DNA of 64,000 nucleotides from Apostichopus japonicus. Its lineage: Eukaryota; Echinodermata; Holothuroidea; Aspidochirotida; Stichopodidae. The notes beneath the pieces were generated by a model. The model was not told the DNA's origin and did not search any database. It was given only the letters and a program-made list of their open reading frames with translations. Both the position numbers and the translations under genes were made by a program. Below are positions 1 to 14,300 of this stretch, one piece after another. Location: the NCBI RefSeq assembly GCF_037975245.1, contig NC_092579.1, positions 30,888,666 through 30,952,665 on the forward strand. Direction: 5' to 3'. Position 1 is the stretch's first letter. The number at the start of each line of letters is the position of its first letter.

Positions 1-375
1 TACGAAGTTAAAAGAACAAGTTTTGGTTTTGTTATTACAGTGGAATAAAACAATGGAATAATGCTCCGAGGAGCCGACTTCATAATGAATGTTGCCTTAT
101 AGGAGCATTCCAACGATTTATCATATTATATATCTTGAAACCGAAATAGCTATAACATCACGTACACTAAAATAATCTTTCCCTTAAACGATGGCATTAC
201 AAGACAAAATTCTGCTTAAATTTATCTTTTATTGACTGTAAAAGTAGGAATACTGCGTATATCCCTGGTCACGCCTTTCATGGTCGGTTGATATTCAATA
301 ATTATCGCAAAGTGTATTATTATTAGTGTTAATACATTGTTAGTTAACATTACTACTAAGCTAATTTTAAATTAC
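1..375. other. No recognised feature (intron of AprA-like gene)
   Basis: AT-rich sequence beyond the last exon found. I looked on the minus strand for the next conserved block of the AprA-like family and did not find it. Confidence 0.5.
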
Positions 376-472
376 CAGTGTATTGACTTCAAAATTGTCA
401 AATCGAACGTCTTGGGGAACTGGCTGGACACTTGATCCCGGTTCCTTAGCCATAAGCCGTCGAAAGTCCCTT
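376..472 (-). CDS. AprA-like gene exon 13 (last seen in window)
   Basis: 97 nt with acceptor GAAATTTTAG. It completes the Arg and encodes [20 protein letters not shown], then a segment ending NTL. RRDFR is the family landmark. The donor is GTAATT (weak); reading through would stop two codons later, so a further exon is expected left of base 1. Confidence 0.85.
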
Positions 473-3400
473 CTAAAATTTCATGCAAGATGTAAGAAAA
501 TTTCAGTGATTTTTGTTACAAGTATTTTATGTTCACGTAAGCTCTATTTTTAGCACTAAATTTTCAAGAGTAGTTCTTCGTGGTTTGTTATACTCTGTAT
601 AACTGCATACAGATGTTCTTGCAATTTGTATAGCTAGGCTTAGGTTAAAAACAACATAAATCGTCATTTATATTATATTATGAGGACTGAAGCCTCTGAG
701 ACGATGCCGGCAGTACTAAACTTAACGTGCTGACGCCGTTGGTTAGAACTGATATTACCCCCAGTTATAAGAAATGATATTATCCCCATCTATAAGAACT
801 GATATTAACAGTGGCGGAGCTAGGGGTATTGGACAGAGGGGGCGAGAATGGTCTGTATGTGCGATTTCGAATTTATCTAAGCGGAGCGCCACCGCAGGTT
901 GGCGCGAAGCGTACAGAAATTTTTTTGAGTAAAGATACTCCCTAGATCGCCGGAAACGGCCCTTTCCGGGCCTTGCTATTTGCAGATAAACGAAAAATAA
1001 ATAGGTGTCATCGCGAACAAAATGTGACAAATGTCATAGGTAGATGAGAGCGCAATAAAAAGTTAATAATCGCGAATAAGTAAAAAGTGGTAAATAGCTG
1101 AAAAGGGCGCCAGCAGTCCATTTGAGTCCGTCAGGGGGGACTGTATGACTGTATGGACGCTTCGCCACTGTTGGGAGCGCAGTGTAGGAAGAGAAGGTGG
1201 GAGGGCGGTATTTTTTAACAGTTTGGGTGAGCGTCTGCAACGATTCCTAATGGCACGTTATCGTAAGCGTTCAACATACTTAAATAAAATGAATGAATGA
1301 GAAAGGAATTCATTTCACTTTTCAACCATTGTTTGGAACAAATTGAGCGAATTGATCATTAGTAATCTTGAAATTGATTTTATCACGGTCATTATCATGT
1401 TTCCCATATGTACCTTTCTCATAGAAAAGGAGGGAGGGCAAATCTGTACGTAATGTAATCAGAAATACTTTTAAAATAACACCAAAGAGACTAAAAATTC
1501 TTTTCGACTTTGTTAATAATGATGTCATTAAAGAGACACCGTATATACGTTGCTCGGTTGGGTTTACTGCAATAGTGGCAAATGGAGACCAATATCCGCA
1601 CTTAGTGGACCTAATGTTATAGTCGTACATTGACCTTGAACAGAGGGGCCTACCGTGAAAATGTGCGGAAAATTCATCCTTTTATATCTCAGCGAGACAA
1701 TTACACTGGATACAGAAATACGACTCAAAAGTCCTTAGATGTGATCATTATAACAATCACATTAAAAGATATGTATGAAAAGCAGATTAAAGATAAAATG
1801 GAAATTCAAATGTGGACCGAAAAACGATGTCCCTACGGATGCCTTTCAGTGACATTTCATAATTTGTGTGTTGTAGGTTCTGTAGCTCTTTTGTGGAAAA
1901 ACTTTGGAATATGCTTAAAGTTGAGAGTTCATCCATGCTTTAGATTAACGAGGGACATAGATCATCACGTTTTATGAGGAGGGAGGCTGTTTTTAATTAT
2001 TTACATAACATATGGGTAATAGGTACTGTAACTCTTTTCTTGGAGAAAGCTTGGAATATGCGGACAAGGAAGAAAGTTTCGAGTTCCTTCCATGCATTAG
2101 ATTAATGAGGGACCTAGATCATCACGCTTTACGAGGATATCTCATATATTAAGTGTAAGAGAAGCGATGAGTGTGAGGAAGGGTAGGGGAGAAAGGGGGG
2201 GGGGTAAATGATGTTACCAGGGGGACCTAATAATTCGTCCTAAATGAGATTTGAAAAAATTCATTAATGTAAGTAAATATCATTACTGCCTGCTCTCGCT
2301 GATTTCTTTTAACCCTAGGAGCGGAGTGTGTGAGGTGAAGAAGGGTAGGGCAGGATGGGGAGGGTTAAATGACGATGTAACCAGGGGGCTGATAATTCGT
2401 TCAATAAGAGATTTGAAAATATATATATGTAAGTTAATATCATTACTGCCTGCTCTCACTGATTTCTTTCAACCCTAAGTTACGCTTATCGGAAGACTAG
2501 GCCGATAATACAATGCTTTACAAGAGAGATGCTTCTAATTTATTACTTAAAACTGTGTAACTTTCACTAATCTGAATCTAAGAACTGATATTACCCCCAC
2601 ATATTAGGACTGACATTAGCCCATCTATAAAAACTGATATTAACCCATATATAAGAACTGATATTAGCCCCATATATAAGAACTGATATTAGCCCCATAT
2701 ATAAGAACTGATATTAGCCCCATGTATTAGAACTGATATTACCTCCATATATTAGAACTGATGTTACCCCCATTGGCGCCTATATTCGAACTGATATTGC
2801 ATTAATATTTGGGTAACGCAATAAAAACATAATAATAATCATTGATATTATGATCAGAGTAGTGATAGAGAGGTCTTACCTCGTTCCACTCAGTGTAAGT
2901 GCCACCCAGCCTCCAACACGTACAGGTTCCATTTCAGTCTCAACAAGGATCGAACCGTGTGTTGCGTTCTTCGATGAATTTGGATGGAAATGATGGATTG
3001 ATAATACAGTACATGCGAAGTCAAATAGAAAAGTGTAGCCTATCAATGGAGACACAGTAAGGACATGAATAGACGGGTGGCTAATGACACTTGACAGTAT
3101 TGGGCTTGCTTGGTGTATATACAATGTAAGCCCCACTATGCCCAACTATCCACGGCTCACCACACCTCCCTACACCTCCCTACTAATATCCACGACACAC
3201 TTCCTACAACTACACACAACTCTATGTAAGCCCCACTATGCCCAACTATCCACGGCTCACCACACCTCCCCACACCTCCCTACTAATATCCACGACACAC
3301 TTCCTACAACTACACACAACTCTATGTAAGCCCCACTATGCCCAACTATCCACGGCTCACCACACCTCCCCACACCTCCCTAATAATATCCACGACTCAC

Positions 3401-5238
3401 TCCCTACAACTACACACAACTCAATGTAAGCCCCACTATGCCCAACTATCCACGGCTCACCACACCTCCCTACTACCACCCACAACTATCCACGACTCAC
3501 TCCCTACAACTACACACAACTCAATGTAAGCCCCACTATGCCCAACTATCCACGGCTCACCACACCTCCCCACACCTCCCTACTAATATCCACGACTCAC
3601 TCCCTACAACTACACGCAACTCTATGTAAGCCCCACTATGCCCAACTATCCACGGCTCACCACACCTCCCTACTACTACCCACAACTATCCACGATTCTT
3701 TCCAAAGCCCCGCTATCTGCAACTATCCACGACTCACTCCCTACAACTACACGCAACTCTATGTAAGCCCCACTATGCCCAACTATCCACGGCTCACCAC
3801 ACCTCCCTACTACCACCCACAACTATCCACGATTCTTTCCAAAGCCCCGCTATCTGCAACTATCCACGACTCACTCCCTACAACTACACGCAACTCTATG
3901 TAAGCCCCACTATGCCCAACTATCCACGGCTCACCACACCTCCCCACACCTCCCTACTAATATCCACGACACACTTCCTACAACTACACACAACTCTATG
4001 TAAGCCCCACTATGCCCAACTATCCACGGCTCACCACACCTCCCTACTACCACCCACAACTATCCACGACACACTTCCTACAACTACACACAACTCTATG
4101 TAAGCCCCACTATGCCCAACTATCCACGGCTCACCACACCTCCCTACACCTCCCTATTAATATCCACGACACACTTCCTACAACTACACACAACTCTATG
4201 TAAGCCCCACTATGCCCAACTATCCACGGCTCACCACACCTCCCTACTACTACCCACAACTATCCACGACACACTTCCTACAACTACACACAACTCTATG
4301 TAAGCCCCACTATGCTCAACTCTCCACGGCTCACCACACCTCCCCACAATTCCCTACTAATATCCACGACACACTTCCTACAACTACACACAACTCTATG
4401 TAAGCCCCACTATGCTCAACTATCCACGGCTCACCACACCTCCCTACTACTATACCCACAACTATCTACGATTCTTTCCAAAGCCCCGCTATCTGCAACT
4501 ATCCACGACTCACTCCATCTCGATCACCGTCAGCACCACTATATATATAACTACACACAACTCTCAAACACCCACTATCCTCAACTATCCACGACTCCTT
4601 GCTACTAACCACAACTGTCCACAACACAGACCAAACATAATCACAGCTCACCACACTTAACAGGTACTCATTGAAGTTAACACCACTCACTCCACCTTTC
4701 GCCAAGGAATCTAACTGTTTGATTGTTATATATCAAAATAAAATAAAACTGTTAGCAAACTGCTTATCCACTAGAGAGCCTGGTGTAGGAGAATGTGTAA
4801 AAATAAGTTGGCCTGACGTTTCGATCCTAGCAGGATCTTCTTCAAAGGCTAAACATTTTTTATTATGATTGTTATAGACAAGCTCTCTTAGTAGACTCAA
4901 CCTCTTACCTCAGCGCGAGTCCAAGTCATTTTCGGTAGTCTCCAAGCCTGGGAATGATGCAGAGCAGTACGAATTATTATATTCTCAATATAAGTAACAA
5001 CAATCACTCATGTCTGTTATATCTAGTACATAATTTTATGGCAACATGTATAGCAAGAGTTGCAATAAATCCAGGCAATACAGGTACATGCCACGTATAT
5101 GTATGTAAATAACACCAATATCCAACATATTTTTCACTGTATTGGATTCTCCAATTCACTACAATTTAAATTATGTTTATATATATATATATATATATAT
5201 GCCACGTATATGGATGCATATATATATATATATATGTA

Positions 5239-5294
<56 letters not shown>

Positions 5295-5333
5295 ACGTAT
5301 ATGGATGCATATATATATATATATATATATGTA

Positions 5334-5395
<62 letters not shown>

Positions 5396-8300
5396 TCCCC
5401 TTGGTCCAATCTTACATAGAAGTCTGCTCTTTATAGAAGTTGTTCTACTTATCTAGACCATTCTTCCAAACTTGTATAATTTAAAAACTAAAAACTGCAG
5501 TGCATTACAATATAATGCAACAATCGGCATAGTTTATAGGGCCCACATAGAAACGCACCCACCCCACCATCTCCTAATGAAATTATTAAAATAACATAAT
5601 GAGTTACCTCTTCCATCATTAGGATAAAACTCGACAGAACCTTGCTGGCTTCCCTTCCAATTTGTGTGTGTAATGCATTAGGAACAATTCTGTAAAAGAT
5701 AGAATAATCAAGATTGAATTATGGTAACAGTTAGAGATCATCAAACTTTTAATCTCCTTCAACTGACAAAGTATCATAAAGGATAAGTTGCAAACAGCCA
5801 ATCGGGTAACTGACAAAGAGGAATATGGGTTTGTACATTCACAAGTGAATTCATGCAAGAAAGTCTTGTAATGACGACCAGTAACGTGCACACAAAATGG
5901 GAATGGGGGCCATGGCCAGCACCTTTATCGTAAGTCATGGAGGAAAGCGTTCAGTAAATTTCTTTACAATCAGTCGAGGAAGAAAGAGACAAATCCTTCG
6001 GGCAAAGGACGGTCTCAGGTATGCTGTCCGGGTTATGGATTGGGTTCGAGTCACTCCAAGATTAATGTATGTCGTCCTGGCAGTTACAGAGCTGTTGACA
6101 ATTCATAATCATGACGTTAAATATGAATGTAAGAGACTGACCTCGGTCAGCTTGCGGCTTTGATAAGCCAATGAGGCTTCTTCGCGAGTTCCTGCTTGCA
6201 GGAGGGTCTAAAATACATACATGTGGGGCATACCTGCCATCTTTCCAAGAGTTTCTGTTACCACACCCTTGCGTTTAGATCTAATCGTCGATCTAAATGA
6301 TAGTCTAAATAGGCTTCCGTCGGAAAACGTTTGCACGCCACTATACTGACGACTCACCTTAGACGACTTTCACCCTCTCCTGCAACAACAACGCATTTAT
6401 ATCTCTTTTCTTTAAGCCCGCCAAAAGGACTTGTTTGCTGGAAATGGATATACAGTTATATACCTTAGAAGCGTTGTTCCAAGTAGATTCCTATAAAAGT
6501 AATGGGAGTTATCCGGTAGAAAAGTCTGGTCGTTCCCCGCTATGATTAGCTGTTTGGGAATCTCTAGGCGAGTAAGGTATTCTGTATACAATAAAGAAAT
6601 ATTCGCACGAGTTATTCCATCATAAAACAGGACAACACGGGGAATACCGTACAGTTGGTTGGTTGTCAACCATTGTAGTATTTTGCGCAAGACATCATTG
6701 GCAGCCTTAGTTTTACAAGTGTTTTTCTATACAAGGGACAGGGTACTCAGTAACGGGGGGGGGGGGTATGAGTACCCCTGTCCATGCATATGCATTGACA
6801 TAGAGAGGATGCAAGCCCCAACCCCCTCCCCCGTACTGATTGAAAATCATTATGTCCATATTTACCTAAAGTTACCGAGCATAAACGCAAAACAAACCAC
6901 ATGATTGCATTTAGCTAGGCCTATTGCTATTCCCATTCTCAGCCAGCATATATAGTTCAGTGTACATTGATGACGTTGCTATACTACGCCTGAAGTATGA
7001 ACTAATGCCAGACATGGAATTGCTAATACAAATTAGTAGAAATTCAATCTACTGATTCTTTCTCAGAAAATTCTGTCGAGATGGAGCCTGGTCAGTCTAG
7101 AAACCCAACTAAAAAATCACAGAACTGCACTTTTGCAACGACAGGACTAAGCCTAGCCTTTGTCTCATTTGGGAGGAACGAGTAAGGGGACTGTTTATGT
7201 TTCTATCACTTTTGGGCGGAACTTCTCAGTAAGAACATTACCTGGCCAAACTGCTCATCGGGGTCACTTATTTTACATATCTTGTTATATGAATGCTGTA
7301 TGTCAATTTTAAGAGCGGTATTACCGACCATTATGCGTGCTCATGTTAGCATACCTCAAAGCTCTGTTAGTCTATCTCTAAGTGCGTGCTATAGTATACC
7401 TCAAAGCTCTGTTAGTCTATCTCTAAGTGCGTGCTATAGTATGACCTCAAAGCTCTGTTAGTTTATCTCTAAGTGTACTATAGTCTACACCACCAAATGT
7501 GTGCTAGTCTATCTCTTAGTCTATATATATATATATATATATACACACAAGTGCTAGTCTATGTGTGAGGAGTCTATCGTGCACGAGTGTGTTACACCCT
7601 ACACTATCTCAATTGAATGCTTACGCAACGGGTCTATTATATCAACCATTCTACGGAAGTTTGGATGAAGTATCCAAGAAGGAATGTTCTGAGACCAGAA
7701 TGGCTCCAAGGAGAAGCTCCATCCTCCGAGGGATCTGTAGTGGTGCATGATGCTCTTAAAGAGGAAAAAACGAAATAGAAAGGTAGAAATAGTAAGAAAA
7801 GGGACCATCATACCGGTTTATGTTTAAGCACACCATAGGCTTTGAGGACGTAAATATCTACAGAAACCTATTATTTAAAAAAGTATTGAGTAAATACAAT
7901 AATCTCTTCCTACCATCATCCAACTTCAGGATTCCAATAAGCTGATTCGTTTATTGGCGAATCTTTCTGTGATAAGCGTTAACATAAATGTTTTAATCTT
8001 AAACTACACACTAAGCCAAAACTCAAACACTCAGACTAGTTCAGCTCCCGATTTATCTGTGTGTTACTCATATCGTTATGAATTCATATGTTATTCATAC
8101 GTTATGAATTCATTTGTTATTCATAATTTTACTGTTGAGTAGTTCTTACCGAAGGGAGATTCAACATATCCATAACGACAGGTATGATACCGACAATCCG
8201 ATTGTCCACCGCCGCAGTGGTCCACGTTATCCAGCCTCTCTGAAATTGTAAGATATTAGCCAAAAATATCATCGTCTGCGTGACATCGAGGTAGGGGAGG

Positions 8301-10229
8301 GGGGTTCAAACCCCTCCGACTGGGTAGGGGCTGAACTACTGTGGAAGATCAAGAGGCGAATGATGGGCTTTATAAAGGAGAAGTCTCTCACTGGGGTCAT
8401 TGCAGCAGAATCCTATGTGTGTGTGTGTGTGTGTGTTGAGGGGGGGGGGCGGGGCTCTCCAGTAAAACAATAATAGTCAAATCGTGCATTCTGCTATAGT
8501 GGCATTGTCCTGAGTTTTTTAATTATGCCAAGTGTATACGCTAAATTGTGGGAACCACTTAGGTGGGTTTTATGATATATCGGGCCAAGTAGAAATAAAG
8601 AGCTGTGGAAAATACAATCCACCAAATGCTTAGTTTGCGGCACATAGTTCTAGTTAGGTGGTTTATTTTACGAATCTAGCGCAGCGGTTACAAGCATAGT
8701 TTCAATTCCGGGACGGAGTTGGTTGGGTTTCCTCATAGGAATGGAACTTTAGGATACCCCGTGAAGACATCATCGATTGTTTAAGACTGTCGTACCTGTG
8801 AAAGTTTGACACCATTATTAAAGCCTACCAACCTTGGAAGCTCCAGAGAGGTAAAACCGGTTTATCTTCGAGTTTGCGAATGACGTCACCGTATCCATGG
8901 CGCGAACGACAGCCTGTCAGACATGAGAGCATACAAGTTTCAAGATGATTTATAGATTTTGTTTTAGAGACAACGTTATCACTCAATTTACAGCAAACTA
9001 TTAAGGAAACTGTGAAAATAATTTGAAGAATGTATGAGTCGGCAAATAACATATATTCACTGAAAAAAAATGAATCATCAAGTTATAAAGAAATGCGTCT
9101 TTGCAGACAATGGGTGAACGATACATTTATGTGCAGAATGAGAACAGCACACATGGTTATATAAGCTAATATGTATAGTGACTTTCTCTACAATATATCA
9201 AGTTCATATTTTTAGACAATCCCTTCAAAAATTTAGCGGATGGAACTCAGGAATAAACTGTTTAATTTGAGTAAAGAAGCATTCTTAACCAATACCGTTA
9301 CCATTGTTACAAGTGTTTGGGGAATGGGGTTTATTACAAAAATACCTAAATTGTCCGAACAGGTCGCACACGAAACTCCCCCAATCGAACTCTTTACCAC
9401 CCCCACCCCCACCCGATGAAAACGTCTGGTTACGCCACTGGCTGTATGTACTGAAGGTAATCACCTTTGTCATTGGTAATTGCATCAACCAATCAGCGTT
9501 GTCCGTCTTGTTTTCAATAAAGAGTCGCCAAGAGTGTGCAATCGCCTCATCCGATGATTCGCTATTAGTGGAGTCCTATACAGATTAATAAAAATAATCT
9601 CTATAACAGAGAGGGTTAGCATTCCTTTCATTTACTCTATTATCAGCTTATGGTGATATTTTGGTGTGGCGATGTTTGGTTATATTTTGGAATGTTTCTT
9701 TAAAGTGGATTCTGAAATAAGCACCTTAGATGAAGTCTGTTTTTAAGTAGCCTGATTAGAATAAAGAGCATTGTGATTTCACATGTTCTTAGTATCCCTG
9801 CAAAACAAATCGACTCATGACAGACTCATGGCAGCTTACTGGTAGAGCGCAGAGATTACTTTCTAATTATGAATAGTATTTCAATTTGTTTATTAACAGA
9901 GCAAACGAAAACTTGTTTGAAACCGAGTAAATTGGATAGTGAACGAGGGTAAGTCTAAGTATGACTAACGGTATGTGAACACTCTTAAACAAAGTAAAAA
10001 TCAGTAAGTCAACGGAAATGCTAAACAAAAACGTTTTAATTATCACATTTTTAAACCAATTTAAATTATGTCAAAATATCACTCGATTACAAACGACATA
10101 CCAAAAAGTTGATTGGACCGTTAGGTATTTGGTAAACAGTTGCCACCACCCTGAAAATAACAAGAAAGTCAAATATGAAGTAATAACCCTTGCAACCTTG
10201 TAACTTGCATTAACAAATACTGATAAGCT

Positions 10230-10288
<59 letters not shown>

Positions 10289-11306
10289 CAATACTTGGCA
10301 GTGGAATACAAGTACAAAATGTTAGACTATGAAAGTATGACGCAAGCGGCACTGTCGGAAAAGTACCAAAAACCATGACAGTTATTCAGGGGTCCCAACT
10401 TTTTGTTGAGGTCGGTGATGTGAGACTTCAGACGAAAGATCAATCAAAATGATCAGAAACTTATATTTGTTATTAAAACGGGATTCTTCTGTATAGATAT
10501 ACATAGGAAGAGGATTTAAAGAGAAATAAATCATGTTGAAAGTACACATTTCAATTGAATCCAGAAGAGTATACTTATTGTATGTATAAGTCGATGTTCG
10601 ACGATTGAGGAACCAAAATATGAGTGAAAACTTACATTTGCAGCTTGTTGGCCAACTTAGCGAAATGGTGAATACTGCGGTCCGTGAATGGATTAGGTGG
10701 GCTTGGAAAGAAAGAGTGTAAATGAATTAAATGGTTCTTCATCGTACAGGTAAAAACATTGGTTTATATTCTGTGGAAAAAAGTAATCGGGATGCGGTAT
10801 AGGTCCATCTACTAATTGTAGTGGGAGCTTCAAACGGGTCTCATAATGTCGATATTAAGTAACAGCGGGGCTCCATTACTCGGGTCCATCCTTTCCTTAT
10901 TATACTCTGACTTGTGTCAAACTCGTAGTACTCTGGTTTCGGGCTGGACTGTGCACTTGATTCGGGCTGGACTGTACACTTGATTCGGGCTGGACTGTAC
11001 ACTTGATTCGGGCTGGACTGTGCACTTGATTCGGGCTGGACTGTACACTTGATTCGGGCTGGACTGTGCACTGAATTCGGGCTGGACTCGGTGCGTGATA
11101 TCAAGTCACGGTAAGTTCACCAATGTCTTTATACATCTCGATTACGGGCGAATGGTTGAATTTCTTTTTAGTCTAATATTTTCTCTAGAATGAGTAAAAA
11201 GTAGTACTTTTAATTTCTTAACACCCCCCCCCATCCCCCAAAATTGTTCTCGGACCAAACGGGGAGGCCAACAATTTGTAAAAGAAAGACAAGAAAAAAC
11301 TAGCCA

Positions 11307-11379
<73 letters not shown>

Positions 11380-14300
11380 ATTGAATATGCTATGTTGTTT
11401 TAATAACATGGTGTAACCTGCTCCTATAAGAAGGTCTTCTCATTAGCCATACTAACTTGCATACTGGGAACGAGATATATCTGGATAAGTTCAATTTGAT
11501 TCAGTGATCGACACCTATAGTCAAAGTTCCGTGCGTCGTCTTGCACTGGATTATCATATTATTCAAAACAGAAATCTCCATTTAGGACAATGTAACAGGT
11601 TTTGAGATTCTTACGTGTACCTTCACTCACGTCCTGTTATGTATTTGTAAAGGTATGGTATGTTGTCGGTGATACACACAGGGCCGTCAGTGTCACTGTG
11701 AGAAATAGGGAACATGTCTCCCACCCTCCCGTCCAACAATCCTTTGTATTGCAAATGGCGGACATTTTGTAATAAAGACACGTAAAGTCGGTTGCATTGG
11801 AAACATTGAAAGTTGTATTATATATAACATGTAGTCAAAATGATAACACCATTTTGCACCCTAAACCCCCTTACCAAAACATTTAAAGTCGCTTGTTCTA
11901 TGGGAATGGGCCAAAAGTCATGATTGTGTTATTGTTTACCTCACATTAGCATTACAGAGAGAGAGAGAGGGGGGGGGGGTGGAGAGAGTGTATAGAGTGA
12001 GAGATCGGAATGTTCACGTTTATAATGGAATGCATAATAATGCTTTTATCCAGGATAACTTGCATTTGCGGTCAACAGATTTTGAACGTTTTTTATAGGC
12101 TATAACAAAATGATTTCGTAGTTTAGTTACTCGATGCCATTTACACAGAAAATATGACCAAGTGTGTGAAGGAACTGTCAATTAACTAAGGTATTATGCA
12201 TAAAGGGATATTAATTTGTTATTCCACCAAGATATCTGGAGCAAACAAGTATGTGAAGATATATAGTTTCTATATGTAACTAGACAATGTGAACTATGAC
12301 ACTTTGAGATATTTCATATAAACTAATTCGGATGAAGTATAAACATATAAAGCAGCAACCTGTCAAGGGATGAATTGACAAACCCTAAAAACCTGATATT
12401 ATCATAAAAAGAAGCATAGAAATAAAATATGACTCATAATTGACAAACAAGGAGTACTGTATTAGAAAAATATATTGCCCCCCCGGACCTTCGTCAGCAG
12501 TATACTGGCCAATCAAGAGCGTAGGAACCGGGGGGCTGGGGGCGCCAGCTCCCCAGTGAAAAATATGGGGGGGCGGAAGTATCGTTCCGCCCCCCCCCGC
12601 TCCGCAAGTCAGAAAACCCCTTTTTCATTTCCAAATGAGAAAAAAAAATCTCATTTGAAGCACCAAATTGCATCTAAGGCCAGGTGAAAATGCAAAATTC
12701 TTTACAAAATGGAGTGGGTGTTGAAGTGTGCTATATTGCACCAAATTGCATCTGAGGCCACCTGGAAATGCAAAAAAATCCCTTAGACCCCTCCCCTAGG
12801 CTGGCCATCAGTCTTCAGCCCCCCCCCCCACTCAAAAGTACCTTCCTACGCCACTGCTGGCCATGGAATGAAAAGTACAACGTGTAACACAATGAAAGTA
12901 TGACGCTAGATAAGTACGAGTGGCAATGATGAATTAGTAGCGATTGAACATTGACTTTACAGAAATCAGATTAAGGAACAAACAAGAAATAAGAAGGAAG
13001 AAGTCAGATCGGATTACATCTGTTTGTTGAACTAGTAGTTGTTTAGGAGTCCCAAATCTTTGTTGAGACCGCTGAGATGAGACTTCATACGAAAAACCCA
13101 ATCGATATCTTTTTTCGTTCAGTTAAGGATTTGAAGTGAGAATCAATTATAATGCATTAAGGTTTTTGAGAGATGTGTCTAGGAAGATTAAATTGTTCGG
13201 AAACGGGGAATCCTGCAAAATTATCACGATTTGATTGTTATGCGATTATGAAAATGAGTTCAAACTGATTATGAAAATTGTGATTATAAAAATTGTGATT
13301 ATGAAAATTAGTTTAAGGTAAGGCACGAATACCTCAACCAACATGCCTCATCTCTCCCCGAACTCTCCGCCTGTCTCTCCCCGGTCTCTCCCCGATCTCT
13401 CCCCGATCTCTCCCCGGTCTCTCCCCGGTCTCTCCCCGATCTCTCCCCGATCTCTCCCCGGTCCCATCTACATTGTATGTTACGGACTTATTGTTTGTGA
13501 TGAATACTGCACTTGAAAACTCACTTATCTGTGTTTTCTTCTCCTTGTATGAGGAGTAGAGCGGTGTCCTCTCTCCTGATTACTTCCGGTATGGAAACCG
13601 TCATATAATGCCACCAAACCGATTTGTCAACATCGTCTCCTGGAAAGCAACAAATAATATCCAACCAATAATCATTTTCTTGAATGACCTTGATTTTAGC
13701 AGCTTGTGATTAGATGAAGTGCTTAAATATATCTACTTAGTCACTTTCTATCTTAGCATACAATGTGTTCCAAGATCTGATAGTTACAACATCATCATTA
13801 ATGACGCATGCGCAAAAAACAAAACAAATAGTTAAGTGTTATCACAGTTAATAGCGTTCCTAGATATGATAGTTACACCGTCATGATTCATGACGCATGC
13901 GCAAATACAATTAGTAATGTGTTAGATTAGTATATCGTGTTCCTAGATCTGATGGTTAAAGCATCATCATTAATAACGCATGCGCAAATACTGTTTGTTA
14001 AGTGTTATCTTATAGTACAGTATATAGCGTTCATAGGTCAACAGTTCATAAGTCAACAGTCACACATTTTCTTTTAGATTTATAATAACGGCGGTCGGCG
14101 GATGCTAACCGATAACATTTGCTTACTGCAGCAAGGTGAACTAAACATATATTACTTTTCAAGAGTAATTACTTTTATCCTGCCAATGCTCATTAAGTAT
14201 TTTGCACTTACCTGTCAACCAGGTTTGTGACGTCATATTGATAACGTAGGTATTAGCAATCTTTTGTATCCAGTTGTGATCAATATGTTTTGCTCTATTA

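Noticed and set aside
755-1240. Minus-strand frames of 91 and 68 codons
   Set aside because: They lie within the CAGTGGCG-ended non-autonomous element and have no recognisable domain.
2969-3145. Longer upstream part of the open frame containing exon 12 of the AprA-like gene
   Set aside because: The acceptor at 2969-2970 is phase 0 and matches exon 11; upstream acceptors would have the wrong phase and add non-homologous residues.
3084-4660. Run of overlapping 63-codon frames, and superficial likeness to a CRISPR array
   Set aside because: Whole 100 bp unit repeats without unique spacers: a minisatellite in an intron of a eukaryotic gene.
5099-5419. Frames of up to 106 codons rich in Ile-Tyr
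   Set aside because: (TA)n microsatellite.
5897-6163. 88-codon plus-strand frame beginning MGMGAMAS
   Set aside because: No motif, no splice context, and it lies antisense inside an intron of the AprA-like gene.
6150-6250. Minus-strand segment after GATGGCAG at about 6233 as exon 10 of the AprA-like gene
   Set aside because: Phase fits, but the product lacks the VPNA-x-H motif, which is present at 5608-5689 with better splice sites.
8677-8709. tRNA-like A and B boxes (TAGCGCAGCGG, GTTTCAATTCC)
   Set aside because: The boxes are only about 22 bases apart, too close for a tRNA gene, and no stem pairs; perhaps a decayed SINE.
10388-13110. The pair 10388-10450 and 13046-13110 as alternative exons of the AprA-like gene
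   Set aside because: They do not match the family, have in-frame stops, and look like hAT-type termini.
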